Assembly (NCBI GenBank): GCA_019752115.1
Contig: JAIEMN010000045.1
Coordinates: 150,441-214,440, forward strand
From: Gemmatimonadaceae bacterium
GTDB taxonomy: Bacteria; Gemmatimonadota; Gemmatimonadetes; Gemmatimonadales; Gemmatimonadaceae
Reading direction: 5' to 3'
DNA: 64,000 nucleotides
Part shown: in pieces, positions 40,465 through 48,950 of the stretch
Layout: each line of letters opens with the position of its first letter
Position numbering within the stretch: the first letter of the stretch is position 1
Made by a program: the position numbers and the translations under genes
Notes under the pieces: generated by a model
The model's input: only the letters and a program-made list of their open reading frames with translations
Database searches by the model: none
What the model was told of the DNA's origin: nothing

Positions 40465-41898
40465 TCACTTGCTGGGCGTGACGCCGCCGGTGGGTCCGAG
40501 CAGGCGGTACTTCACGGTTTCGTGGTAGCCACGCGCGTCGGACACGGAGATCCAGATCCACTTCTCCCCGGCCGCGAAGGCGCGCGCGGGGAGCAGGACG
40601 AACGCGGTGGTGCTCTTGGTGGCACCCGACGCGATCTGCATCGGGTTGTCGGGGGTGACGACGGTGATCTCCTCCGCGCGCGCCCCCGTTGTCCCCAGGC
40701 TGTCGAGGACGATGGTGTACGCCATCGGATCGCCGCGCCGGTTGGTGATCTTGATGCGCAGCTGATTGGCAATGCGCCCGTCGGCTTCGACGGTGAACGG
40801 ATCGCCCAGGCCGCGCAGCACGGTGAGATCGGCCGGTTCCTTGAGGAACATCGCCGTCCCGAGCCCGCCGAGCAGGATGGTGAGCACGATGGGGTAGAGC
40901 ACCGTGCGCAGGCGCAGGAAGTGCTTGGGCTGGCCGGCGATCTCGTCCTGCGACGAATAGCGGATGAGCCCCGTGGGCTTGCCGATCTTCGTCATGATCT
41001 CGTCGCAGGCATCGATGCACTGCGTGCAGTGCACGCACTCCATCTGGAGGCCGTTACGGATATCGATGCCGGTGGGGCACGTCTGCACGCAGGCGTTGCA
41101 GCTGATGCAGTCGCCGGCGTTGGGGTCGCGGTTCTTCGCGCCCAGGGCGCGCGGCTCTCCGCGATTGTAGTCGTAGGCGACGATCACGCTCTGCCGGTCG
41201 ATCAGCGCCGACTGCCAGCGGCCGTAGGGACAGACGATGAGGCAGGTCTGCTCACGGAAGTAGGTGAAGTTGAACCAGACGATGCCGGTGAAGAGCACGA
41301 CAAAGAAGAACGCGCTCGGATGCTCCGCGGGCGGCCGCAGGATCCAGTCATAGAGCTGGTCGGTGCCGACGAAGAAGGCGAGGAACGTGTGCGACACGAG
41401 CAGCGCCATGAGGAAGAACGTGACGTACTTCCCGATGCGACGCGGCGTGAACCACGCGCCCTGCTTGTCGAGCGCGCGCGACTGCGTGTAGCCGCCATCG
41501 AACCAGCGGCCGATGGGGCGGAAGAGGAACTCGAGATAGACCGTCTGCGGGCACGCCCAGCCGCACCAGGCGCGGCCGAAGAGGGCGGTGAGCAGGAAGA
41601 TGCCGATCACGCCGCTGCCCAGCGTGAACATGAACAGCAGCGTGTCGGTGGGCAGAAACGTGTAGCCCATCAGCGTGAACTGACGGCGCGGCAGGTCCAT
41701 GAGAAAGACCGGCTTGCCGAAGATGCGCAGATGCGGCGCGGCGAAGAAGATCGCCATGAGGAAGTAGGCGACCGCCTGCCGCCGCTGCCACCACTTGCCG
41801 TGTGAGGGCTTGGGGCGGATCCAGCGGCGGCTGCCGTCTTCGTTCAGCGTGGGGAGAACCCGTCTCCCCACGCTTGGGGGTGCTGCAGTCTGCGTCAC
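40465..41898 (-). CDS. ccoG: CcoG/RdxA, cytochrome c oxidase accessory iron-sulfur protein
   Basis: 477 residues from a GTG at 41898 that overlaps the ccoP stop (GTGA); the longer open frame upstream lies in ccoP. Several membrane helices (QAVAYFLMAIFFAAPHL, LLFMFTLGSGVIGIFLLTALFG) surround GRAWCGWACPQTVYLE. Two 4Fe-4S motifs follow (CISCNACVQTCPTGI and CVHCTQCIDACDEIM), then an Ig-like periplasmic C-terminus. Family knowledge: CcoG reduces Cu(II) to Cu(I) for delivery to cbb3 oxidase. Confidence 0.94.
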   Translation of the reverse strand: MTQTAAPPSVGRRVLPTLNEDGSRRWIRPKPSHGKWWQRRQAVAYFLMAIFFAAPHLRIFGKPVFLMDLPRRQFTLMGYTFLPTDTLLFMFTLGSGVIGIFLLTALFGRAWCGWACPQTVYLEFLFRPIGRWFDGGYTQSRALDKQGAWFTPRRIGKYVTFFLMALLVSHTFLAFFVGTDQLYDWILRPPAEHPSAFFFVVLFTGIVWFNFTYFREQTCLIVCPYGRWQSALIDRQSVIVAYDYNRGEPRALGAKNRDPNAGDCISCNACVQTCPTGIDIRNGLQMECVHCTQCIDACDEIMTKIGKPTGLIRYSSQDEIAGQPKHFLRLRTVLYPIVLTILLGGLGTAMFLKEPADLTVLRGLGDPFTVEADGRIANQLRIKITNRRGDPMAYTIVLDSLGTTGARAEEITVVTPDNPMQIASGATKSTTAFVLLPARAFAAGEKWIWISVSDARGYHETVKYRLLGPTGGVTPSK

Positions 41899-42467
41899 GG
41901 CTCGACCGGTGTTCCCTGCGGTGCCTTGGGGTTGGCGGGCGTCGTGCCCTTGAGCGACACGACATACGCGGTCACGGCCTGGACCTGATCGGGCTTGAGG
42001 ATCTTGCCCCAGTTGGGCATGCCTTTCTCGAGCACGCCGTTCACGACCGTCTTGTAGATGTCGGCCGGTTGGCCGCCATGAATCCAGAACTTGTCGGTGA
42101 GGTTGGGACCAATGAGCCCCCCGCCATCGGGGCCGTGGCACGACGCGCAGGTCGTGGTGAAGACGGCCTTACCGGCCTCGACCTTGCTCTTGTCGGCGAT
42201 GAGCGCGTTGAGCTGGTCGGGGGAGATATCGCCGGTGGGCGCCGGATGCGCCGCGGCATAGGCTTTCATGTCCGCTTCGTACTCCGCGATGCGCCCCTTG
42301 CCGATCCCGATGGGGCCCACGTTGAAGTAGTAGATGACGGAGAAGATGATCGTGCCGGCGAAGGTGCTGAGCCACCAGCGCGGCATGGGGTTGTCATACT
42401 CCTGGATCCCATCGTAGGTGTGATCCAGCAGCTTGTCCTGCATGTTGTCGTTGGTTGGGCCGGCCAT
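41895..42467 (-). CDS. ccoP: CcoP, cbb3 oxidase cytochrome c subunit, single heme
   Basis: 190 residues. N-terminal YDGIQEYDNPMPRWWLSTF is the CcoP hallmark before the one membrane helix (about 32-49). There is one heme c site, C107-ASC110-H111, with a distal Met likely in EKGMPNWGK. Usual CcoP is near 300 residues with two hemes; here only one CxxCH is present and the protein is correspondingly short. Electron entry must therefore run through a single heme before the CcoO domain. It follows ccoQ by 3 bp and overlaps ccoG. Confidence 0.92.
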   Translation of the reverse strand: MAGPTNDNMQDKLLDHTYDGIQEYDNPMPRWWLSTFAGTIIFSVIYYFNVGPIGIGKGRIAEYEADMKAYAAAHPAPTGDISPDQLNALIADKSKVEAGKAVFTTTCASCHGPDGGGLIGPNLTDKFWIHGGQPADIYKTVVNGVLEKGMPNWGKILKPDQVQAVTAYVVSLKGTTPANPKAPQGTPVEP

Positions 42468-42470
42468 GGA

Positions 42471-42665
42471 TCAGCGCTCCTGCAGGCTGGGGCGAAGCAC
42501 CGGTCCATCCTCCAGCGGCAGCCGGGCCGCTTCATCGAGCTCCCGGCTGCGCGAAGGAAGGAAGGTGCGAATGGCAATTGCGACGAAGACGATGAGGAAG
42601 AGGACCAGCGCGACCTGCGCGTAGAACGACAGGCCGGCGGCCGCCATGATGTCGGAGAGCTTCAT
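42471..42665 (-). CDS. ccoQ: CcoQ-like small cbb3 oxidase subunit
   Basis: 64 residues with one membrane helix (FYAQVALVLFLIVFVAIAIRTF) followed by RSRELDEAARLPLEDG, the usual CcoQ pattern of a helix and an acidic tail. The ATG shares one base with the ccoNO stop (TGATG). Family knowledge: CcoQ stabilises the association of CcoP with the core complex. Confidence 0.85.
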   Translation of the reverse strand: MKLSDIMAAAGLSFYAQVALVLFLIVFVAIAIRTFLPSRSRELDEAARLPLEDGPVLRPSLQER

Positions 42666-44917
42666 CAGTGGCTCCCACCGCTGCGGCCGACGGCCGGCGC
42701 CGAGGCCGTCGCCGTGACCTTGATGTCGCGGCCGAGCCGCTGCATGTAGGCCACGATGGCCACGATCTTCTTGTCTTCGAGTCCCTTCGGACCGCCCTCC
42801 GACGCGATCGCGGCGGCGACGTCCTTGGCCTGCGCGCGCGCCATAGCCGGCGCCTTGTTCACGGCGTCGCCGTAGGGCACTCCCACCATCGCCATCGCAT
42901 CGACGCGCTTCTGGATCACGTCGAAGTCGAGCGGCTCGGTGAGGAAGTGCGAGTACGCCGGCATGATGGACTTGGCCGTGACGGCGCGCGGATTCTCGAA
43001 GTGCCGCACGTGCCAGAGGTTCGGATACTTGCCGCCCTCACGCGCGAGATCGGGGCCGATGCGGCGCGAGCCCCAAAGGAACGGATGCTCGTACACCGAC
43101 TCACCGGGCTTCGAGTATTCGCCGAAGCGCTCGGTCTCGTAGCGGAAGGGGCGGATCATCTGCGAATGGCAGTTGAAGCACCCTTCGCTGATGTAGATGT
43201 CGCGGCCGGCCAGCTCGAGCGGCGTGTACGGCTTGACGCTCGCGATGGTCGGCACGTTCGACTTGATGAGGAACGTCGGCAGGATCTCGAAGAGCGACGC
43301 CACAGCGACGGCCACCACGGTGAGCACCGTGAAGAGCATCGGCGCGCGCTCCCAGGCGCGATGCCACTGCACCTGATTGAAGCGGCCCCACGCGGTGGCG
43401 GCCGGCGTCACCGGGTGCGTTTCGACGTACTTGGGCGCGAGCGGCGCCGCTTCGATGACCGGCACCTCGTACTTGGCCGGGCGCGTGGCCCACGTCTTGA
43501 AGATGTTCCACCCGAAGATGCCCATGCCGGTGATGTAGAACGCGCCACCCACCACGCGCATCCAGTACATCGGCATCAGCTTGAGCACGGTCTCGATGAA
43601 GTCGGGATACTGCAGGCGCCCGGTTTCATCGAACGCGCGCCACATGAGCCCCTGCGTCACGCCGGCGCTGTAGATCGCCACGACGTAGAGCACGATACCC
43701 ACCGACGCGATCCAGAAGTGCAGCTCCATCGCCCGCTTGCTGTAGACCTGCGTCTGGAAGAGGCGCGGCAGCAGCCAGTACACCATGCCGAACGTCATGA
43801 AGCCGTTCCAGCCCAGCGCGCCGGTGTGCACGTGCGCGATGATCCAGTCGGTGTAGTGGGCGAGGGCGTTGACGCTCTTGATGGAGAGCATCGGGCCTTC
43901 GAACGTCGACATGCCGTAGGCCGTCACGCCGACGACGAAGAACTTGAGGATCGGATCCTGCGCCACCTTGTGCCACGCGCCACGCAGCGTGAGGAGGCCG
44001 TTGATCATGCCGCCCCAGCTCGGCGCCCAGAGCATCACCGAGAAGAGCATGCCGAGGGTGGAGGCCCACTCAGGGAGCGCGGTATAGTGCAGGTGGTGCG
44101 GGCCGGCCCAGATGTACATGAAGACCAGCGACCAGAAGTGCAGGATGGACAGCTTGTAGCTGAACACCGGCCCTTCGGCGGCCTTGGGCATGAAGTAGTA
44201 CATCAGGCCCAGGAACGGCGTCGTGAGGAAGAACGCGACGGCGTTGTGGCCGTACCACCACTGCATGAAGGCGTCCTGCACGCCGGCGTAGATGCTGTAG
44301 CTCTTCAGCGCCCCGGCCGGCATGGACAGGTTGTTGAAGATGTGCAGGATGGCGACGGTGACGATCGACGCGATGTAGAACCAGAGCGCCACGTAGATAT
44401 GGCGTTCGCGCCGCTTGACGATCGTGCCGAAGAAGTTGACCGCGAAGACGACCCACACGACCGCGATGGCGATATCGATGGGCCACTCGAGCTCCGCGTA
44501 TTCCTTGGCCTGCGTGAAGCCGAAGGGGAGCGTGAGCGCGGCGGAGACGATGATCGCCTGCCAGCCCCAGAAGTGGAACCGGGACAGGGCGTCGGAGAAC
44601 ATGCGCGCCTTGAGCAGGCGCTGGGTGCTGTAGTAGCAGCCCATGAAGAAGGCGTTGCCGGCGAACGCGAAGATGACCGCGTTCGTGTGGAGGGGGCGAA
44701 GCCGGCCGAACGCCAGGTACTGGGTATTGAAGTTGAAGAAGGGGTTGGCGAGCTGCAGTGCGATCAGCAGCCCCACCGTCATCCCCACCACGCCCCAGAT
44801 CAGGGTCGCGAAGAGGAACTTCCGCACGATGTCGTCATCGTACGAGAAGCGGTCGAGCGTGGCGGCCGACGCACGCGGCACGGCCGCATCCGGCGCCGCG
44901 CTGGTAGCGGGGGTCAT
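42665..44917 (-). CDS. ccoNO: CcoN-CcoO fusion, cbb3 oxidase catalytic subunit plus cytochrome c subunit
   Basis: 750 residues from the ATG at 44917. Residues about 25-505 are CcoN: RPLHTNAVIF (low-spin heme ligand), WWYGHNAVAFFLT (CuB His), AGPHHLHYT (CuB His pair), HVHTGALGWNGF (heme ligands) and about twelve membrane helices. A linker (KYEVPVIEAAPLAPKYVETH) leads to the CcoO part: one membrane helix (MLFTVLTVVAVAVASLFEILPTF), heme c site GCFNCHSQMIRPF, GPDLAREGGKYPNLWHVRHF and SIMPAYSHFL as distal Met. Normally these are two proteins; no stop separates them here. First gene of the operon, with a family B palindrome upstream. I see no clear FNR-type box. Confidence 0.94.
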   Translation of the reverse strand: MTPATSAAPDAAVPRASAATLDRFSYDDDIVRKFLFATLIWGVVGMTVGLLIALQLANPFFNFNTQYLAFGRLRPLHTNAVIFAFAGNAFFMGCYYSTQRLLKARMFSDALSRFHFWGWQAIIVSAALTLPFGFTQAKEYAELEWPIDIAIAVVWVVFAVNFFGTIVKRRERHIYVALWFYIASIVTVAILHIFNNLSMPAGALKSYSIYAGVQDAFMQWWYGHNAVAFFLTTPFLGLMYYFMPKAAEGPVFSYKLSILHFWSLVFMYIWAGPHHLHYTALPEWASTLGMLFSVMLWAPSWGGMINGLLTLRGAWHKVAQDPILKFFVVGVTAYGMSTFEGPMLSIKSVNALAHYTDWIIAHVHTGALGWNGFMTFGMVYWLLPRLFQTQVYSKRAMELHFWIASVGIVLYVVAIYSAGVTQGLMWRAFDETGRLQYPDFIETVLKLMPMYWMRVVGGAFYITGMGIFGWNIFKTWATRPAKYEVPVIEAAPLAPKYVETHPVTPAATAWGRFNQVQWHRAWERAPMLFTVLTVVAVAVASLFEILPTFLIKSNVPTIASVKPYTPLELAGRDIYISEGCFNCHSQMIRPFRYETERFGEYSKPGESVYEHPFLWGSRRIGPDLAREGGKYPNLWHVRHFENPRAVTAKSIMPAYSHFLTEPLDFDVIQKRVDAMAMVGVPYGDAVNKAPAMARAQAKDVAAAIASEGGPKGLEDKKIVAIVAYMQRLGRDIKVTATASAPAVGRSGGSH

Positions 44918-45044
44918 CAGTTGCCCTCGGGCAAAGGGGGAGTGTGGGACGTTGCCGGAGAGTGTAGGTCGTGGACTCCGCTGGCTGAGTCGGGAGGCTC
45001 TTGGGAAAGCGTCGGGGAATACCCGATACGGTGGGGGAGAATTG

Positions 45045-45130
45045 AAAAACCCAGGACCCACGACCAAAAACCCGACACCCTGAACTGATCAGTTCAGGGT
45101 GCCGGGTTTTTGGTTGTGCGTTTTGGGTCT
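45045..45130. repeat. Family B palindrome, copy 2 (between MCP and ccoNO)
   Basis: Centre AACTGATCAGTT at 45083-45094, identical to copy 1. Arms pair from 45063 to 45114 with one mismatch (CGACACCC against GGGTGCCG), then less well outward. The words GGGTTTTTGG and ACCCAGGACCCAC are like copy 1 with changes. It ends at the MCP stop codon, so it may end that transcript before ccoNO. Confidence 0.8.
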
Positions 45131-46872
45131 TACGCGGCTTTCGCCACCCCTCCCCTCGGCGCCACCACAAACCGCCCGGTCTGCCCCATCTGGGCTTCGG
45201 CCTGGGCAGCCAGTTCGTGGGCGGCGCTGGCCGACTCCTCGGCGTTCGCCGCCGCCTGCTGCACCGTGCCGTTGAGGCTGGTCACGGCGTCGCGGATCTG
45301 GGCGAGCCCCTCCTGCTGGGAGCTCGCGGCGTTGCCGATCTCCTGCATGACCGCCTGCACGCTGCTGATCTGGCGGGCGACCTCGCCGAGCTGCACGCCG
45401 ACCTCGCCGGAGATGGCGGCGCCCCCTTCGACACGCTGCACGGCCTCTTCAATGAGGGTGGCGGTGGTCCGCGCCGCGTCGGCCGCCCGCATCGCGAGCG
45501 CCCGGACCTCGTCGGCCACGACCGCAAAGCCACGGCCGGCATCGCCGGCGCGCGCCGCTTCCACACTGGCGTTGAGCGCCAGCAGGTTGGTCTGGAAGGC
45601 GATCTCGTCGATCGTCTTCACGATCTTGGCCGTCTCCCGCGCCGCCGTCTTCGTCTGCTCCATGGCGGTCAGCAGCCGCTCCATCCCCGACACGCCGGCC
45701 TGGGCGGACTGGCTGGCGCTGTGGGTGGTGGCCTGCGCCTCGCGAACATTCGACGCCGTGGACTGCCCCAGGCTCGCGAGTTCGGCGAGGCTGGCGGTGA
45801 TCTGCTCCAGCGTGGCTGCCTGCTCCGAGGTCACCCGGGCCAGCGCATCCGACCCGGCCGCGATCTCGCCGGCCGCCCCGTCAATCTGCTCGGCGGACGC
45901 ATGAAGCTTGCTGATGGCGCTCTGCAGGCCTTCAACTGCCTCGTTCATGTCGGCAGCGGTGCGATCATACTCCGGACCGTACCCGGTACCCAGGGCCCGT
46001 GACAGATCGCCGTCGCGCATCGCGCGCACCATCGGCGTGAGCGCCGCGAGGAACCGACGGGTCCCCTCCTGCGTGGCGTCGTTCTGCACGCGCAGCGTTT
46101 CGACCAGCGCCGCGCTTTCGGTCATCCGGGCGGCCACCGACCCAAAGGTGCCCTGCAGGATCCGGTCGCTCGTCTGGCGCATCGCCCGGCGTTCGGCCAC
46201 CGCGTGCCCGAGTTCGGCCGCGTGCACATCGAGCGCTTCAACCGCCCCGATGACCGTGCGGAGCGCCGCCGCCACCCCCTCACCGGCCGGCACCACATCC
46301 GTCCGCCCCTCGCCCAGCGCGTCCAGCGATTCGAACACCGCCTGCGTCTGGGTCGCTTCCGCTTCGAGCTGACGCGCCAGGAACACCAGCACCGCCGTCT
46401 CGAACACGACGAACGCCGCGTGGACGGCCACGATCATCGTGCCGTGCTGGCTGTGGTTCAGCAGGTAGACGCCCACACCCTTCAGCTGCAGGACGTGGAA
46501 GAGCACATGGTGCACCGCGATCACCCCGGCCGCGACGACCGGCACCTTCCAATCCCGGTAGGCCAGCAGGAAGGCCAGCGACGCGAAGACGTGGAAGTGG
46601 AGCTCGATCAGCCCCCGCGACTGATGAATGAACAGGGCGCTGAACCCCATGAACGCGACCGCCAGCAGGTGGCGCGTGAGGGGGGCGCCAGCGCGCGCGC
46701 GGGAGAGGGCAAAGGCGCCCAGCGCCAGGGGGCCGCCCACAAGGAGGGCGGACGTCCACGCCTGGTAGATCGCCCCCAGGAGCAGGGCGACCGGCAGATG
46801 GGCAAGGAGGACCACACCAAGGAGACGGTCGGCGCCAACGCGGCTCCGACCGAGGACAGACTGCATAGCCAT
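45130..46872 (-). CDS. Methyl-accepting chemotaxis protein with a His-rich membrane sensor
   Basis: 580 residues from the ATG at 46872 (GTG at 46881 or ATG at 46866 are possible). The N-terminal 180 residues hold about six membrane helices rich in His: [38 protein letters not shown] and [13 protein letters not shown]. There is no periplasmic ligand domain. A HAMP-like stretch ([29 protein letters not shown]) follows. The signalling tip is [38 protein letters not shown]. Family knowledge: such receptors drive CheA. It lies just upstream of the cbb3 operon on the same strand, so energy or oxygen taxis is plausible. No che genes are in the window. Confidence 0.92.
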   Translation of the reverse strand: MAMQSVLGRSRVGADRLLGVVLLAHLPVALLLGAIYQAWTSALLVGGPLALGAFALSRARAGAPLTRHLLAVAFMGFSALFIHQSRGLIELHFHVFASLAFLLAYRDWKVPVVAAGVIAVHHVLFHVLQLKGVGVYLLNHSQHGTMIVAVHAAFVVFETAVLVFLARQLEAEATQTQAVFESLDALGEGRTDVVPAGEGVAAALRTVIGAVEALDVHAAELGHAVAERRAMRQTSDRILQGTFGSVAARMTESAALVETLRVQNDATQEGTRRFLAALTPMVRAMRDGDLSRALGTGYGPEYDRTAADMNEAVEGLQSAISKLHASAEQIDGAAGEIAAGSDALARVTSEQAATLEQITASLAELASLGQSTASNVREAQATTHSASQSAQAGVSGMERLLTAMEQTKTAARETAKIVKTIDEIAFQTNLLALNASVEAARAGDAGRGFAVVADEVRALAMRAADAARTTATLIEEAVQRVEGGAAISGEVGVQLGEVARQISSVQAVMQEIGNAASSQQEGLAQIRDAVTSLNGTVQQAAANAEESASAAHELAAQAEAQMGQTGRFVVAPRGGVAKAA

Positions 46873-47021
46873 GGCAATCACGGCGAGGCGGACAGACGGG
46901 TCCGCGGAACATCAGATGGCCGACAGCGTCGCCGGTTCGAACGGCCGGGCAAGCATCCCGACCGGCTGAGAGTGTCGGCAGCGGGCGGGGAGCCGCTTTG
47001 TCAAGATTTTGGACGAAACGG

Positions 47022-47037
47022 CGGACTCGTGAGTCCG
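47022..47037. promoter_or_regulatory. Short inverted repeat in the MCP/DUF411 divergent region
   Basis: CGGACTC and GAGTCCG surround GT. It lies in the 244-bp region between the divergent MCP and DUF411 genes, about 80 bp before the DUF411 start. It could be an operator. GATATACT near 47100 may be the -10 of the DUF411 gene. Nothing else stands out in this gap. Confidence 0.35.
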
Positions 47038-47116
47038 AAATCCCCCGAAAGGTCTCCCACGCCGATGTCAGGTATTCTCCGGTACCTCTCCGCGCCGCTC
47101 GCGATATACTTCGCCC

Positions 47117-47605
47117 ATGCACACTCCTGCCTTTGGCGCCGCGCAGAGCCGCCGCGCCTTTCTCGGAACGGCCGCGGCCTTCGTGGCCGGTGGCGCCCTG
47201 GCCCGCCCGCTGCTTGCGGCGGCGGCCCCCCTGCCGGAGGTCAACGTCTATAAAGATGCCGGCTGTGGCTGTTGCAAGGAGTGGGTGAAACACCTCGAGA
47301 AGAACGGCTTCACCGTAAAGTCGCATGACACCTCGGACATGCAGACGGTCAAGGCGTCCTTCGGCGTGCCCGAGGCGCTCGGCTCCTGCCACACGGCACG
47401 GGTCGGGACCTACGTCGTCGAAGGACACGTCCCGGCTGATCTCATCGTGAAGCTCCTGACCGAGAAGCCGGCCAACGCCCGCGGCCTGGCCGCGCCGGGG
47501 ATGCCGAACAAGGCGCCCGGCATGCAGCAGCCCGGGCCGCAGCCGCCCTACGACGTCATTCTCTTCGAGAAATCGGGGAAGACGCGCGTTTACGCGACGC
47601 GCTGA
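47117..47605 (+). CDS. DUF411 metal-binding protein with Tat signal
   Basis: 162 residues. SRRAFLGTAAAFVAGGALA is a twin-arginine signal. The DUF411 core follows: VNVYKDAGCGCCKEWVKHLEKNGF with the CGCC metal site, FGVPEALGSCHTARVGTYVVEGHVPADLIVKLL with a further conserved Cys and His, and YDVILFEKSGKTRVYA. Family knowledge: DUF411 proteins often accompany copper resistance or copper-enzyme genes. The nearby cbb3 oxidase copper-loading genes fit that, but the two are on opposite strands. The gene begins a plus-strand run and is 7 bp before the GNAT gene. Confidence 0.9.
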   Translation: MHTPAFGAAQSRRAFLGTAAAFVAGGALARPLLAAAAPLPEVNVYKDAGCGCCKEWVKHLEKNGFTVKSHDTSDMQTVKASFGVPEALGSCHTARVGTYVVEGHVPADLIVKLLTEKPANARGLAAPGMPNKAPGMQQPGPQPPYDVILFEKSGKTRVYATR

Positions 47606-47612
47606 GCCGCCC

Positions 47613-48164
47613 GTGAGCGATGCGATGCTGGACGCCCGCGCCGACGCGGACGTCGAGGTCGTTCACGAACCGCCCCCACCGGCCCCGCTCACCATTGGCG
47701 GGGTCTTGGTGCACCACGCCGAGGAGCGCGACATCCCGGCGATCGTCACGCTCAACAACCTGTACGCGCCCGATGGCCTCACGCTGCGGCGGAGCGAGGC
47801 GTTCGTGACGGCGCACCTGCAGGACTATCAGGTGATCCGCGGCGAGGACGGGAGCATTCTGGGGCAGGTGGCGCTGGACGAGTACTCGCCCTCGCTGGTC
47901 GAGCTCGTCTCGCTGGCGGTCGCACCCGACTGTCAGGGGAAGGGGCTCGGGCAGGTGCTCATCACCGCCGCCGAGCATCTGGCGCGGGAGCGGGGGCACG
48001 ATGAGCTCTTCGCGATCTCCCTGGCCGAGCAGCTGTTCCTCAAGATGGGGTACACGCTCACCAGCATCGAGATCTACCCCGAGAAGATCGCGCGCTACCG
48101 GTCGATCTCGCGCTCCGAGCTGTCGATCGGTCGGAAGTTCTGCTTTACGAAAGCGCTGGCGTAG
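47613..48164 (+). CDS. GNAT-family N-acetyltransferase
   Basis: 183 residues from a GTG at 47613. After a Pro-rich start, LVHHAEERDIPAIVTLNNLYAPDGLTLRR begins the GNAT fold. LVELVSLAVAPDCQGKGLGQVLITAAEHLARERG is the acetyl-CoA loop (Q-x-K-G-x-G). LFAISLAEQLFLKMGYTLTSIEIYPEKIARY ends it. The pattern resembles ArgA-like N-acetyltransferases, but no amino-acid kinase domain or arg gene is present, so the substrate is open. Confidence 0.87.
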   Translation: MSDAMLDARADADVEVVHEPPPPAPLTIGGVLVHHAEERDIPAIVTLNNLYAPDGLTLRRSEAFVTAHLQDYQVIRGEDGSILGQVALDEYSPSLVELVSLAVAPDCQGKGLGQVLITAAEHLARERGHDELFAISLAEQLFLKMGYTLTSIEIYPEKIARYRSISRSELSIGRKFCFTKALA

Positions 48165-48191
48165 GCTCGCCCTCCGGGGCGAGCTTATGGG

Positions 48192-48950
48192 ATGCACTTC
48201 GTTGATCCCCATCTGCCCAAGCGCATCGATCGCTGGCGCAGCCCGGCCCTCGGCCTTGAGATGCCCATCGTGCAGTACGGCTGGCGCGGTCAGCCCGTAC
48301 TGCTCTTCCCCACCGCCGCCGCCGATTTCCTCGAGAACGAGCGCTTCTGGCTGATCAAGGCGATCGAGCCGCTGCTGCAGCAGGGGCGCATTCGCGTCTT
48401 CTCGATCGACAGCATCAACCGCCTCGCCTGGATGGATCGGTCGCTCCCGGTCCCCGAAGCGGCGCGTCGGCAGGCGCTCTACTCGCGGTACGTCGAAGAC
48501 GAAGTCGTGCCGTATATCCGGCATGCCTGCGGCGACGGCGGCGCACGCGCGATCACGACGGGCGCGAGCTTCGGCTGCTTCCACGCCGCGAACGCCTTCT
48601 TCCGTCGCCCCGATCTCTTTGGCGGCGTGATCGGCATGAGCGGGTTCTTCGATCTCGCGGTCAGCTACTTCAAGGGCTACAGCGACGACAACTGCTACTT
48701 CAACAACCCGATGTGGTACGTGGCGAACCTCGAGGGGTGGAGCCTCGATCAGCTGCGGCACCACTCCCGCATTGCGATCGTGAGCGGGCAGGGCGCGTAC
48801 GAGAAGCCCGAGCGCACGCGCGAGTTCCACGATCTGCTCGACCGCAAGGGCATTGGCCACATCTTCGACCTGTGGGGGCATGATGTGAATCATGACTGGC
48901 CGTGGTGGAGGAAGATGCTGCCGCATTACCTGGAGCGACTGGGATGCTGA
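48192..48950 (+). CDS. Putative esterase (alpha/beta hydrolase)
   Basis: 252 residues. Ser nucleophile in TTGASFGCFHAANAFFRRPDLFGG (G-A-S-F-G), and a likely catalytic His in LWGHDVNHDWPWWRKMLPHYL. VQYGWRGQPVLLFPTAAADFLENERFWLI matches the putative esterase / D-family (EstD-like) group, which hydrolyse short esters. There is no signal peptide, so it is cytoplasmic. Its stop overlaps the start of the dipeptidase gene. Confidence 0.87.
   Translation: MHFVDPHLPKRIDRWRSPALGLEMPIVQYGWRGQPVLLFPTAAADFLENERFWLIKAIEPLLQQGRIRVFSIDSINRLAWMDRSLPVPEAARRQALYSRYVEDEVVPYIRHACGDGGARAITTGASFGCFHAANAFFRRPDLFGGVIGMSGFFDLAVSYFKGYSDDNCYFNNPMWYVANLEGWSLDQLRHHSRIAIVSGQGAYEKPERTREFHDLLDRKGIGHIFDLWGHDVNHDWPWWRKMLPHYLERLGC

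Noticed and set aside
44918..45044. FNR/ANR box before ccoNO
   Set aside because: cbb3 operons often have one, but I found no TTGAT-N4-ATCAA-like sequence in the upstream region.
42668..45088. 806-residue plus-strand open frame opposite ccoNO
   Set aside because: Composition is His/Arg/Glu-rich without domains, and it mirrors the ccoNO codons exactly. A GC-rich reading shadow.
46930..46970. tRNA-like GGTTCGAA string
   Set aside because: No cloverleaf can be drawn around it: acceptor and anticodon stems are missing.
47000..47045. Possible hammerhead ribozyme (GGACGAAAC and a hairpin followed by GAAA)
   Set aside because: The essential CUGAUGA core is absent on both strands and the stems cannot be placed, so only fragments of the motif occur by chance.
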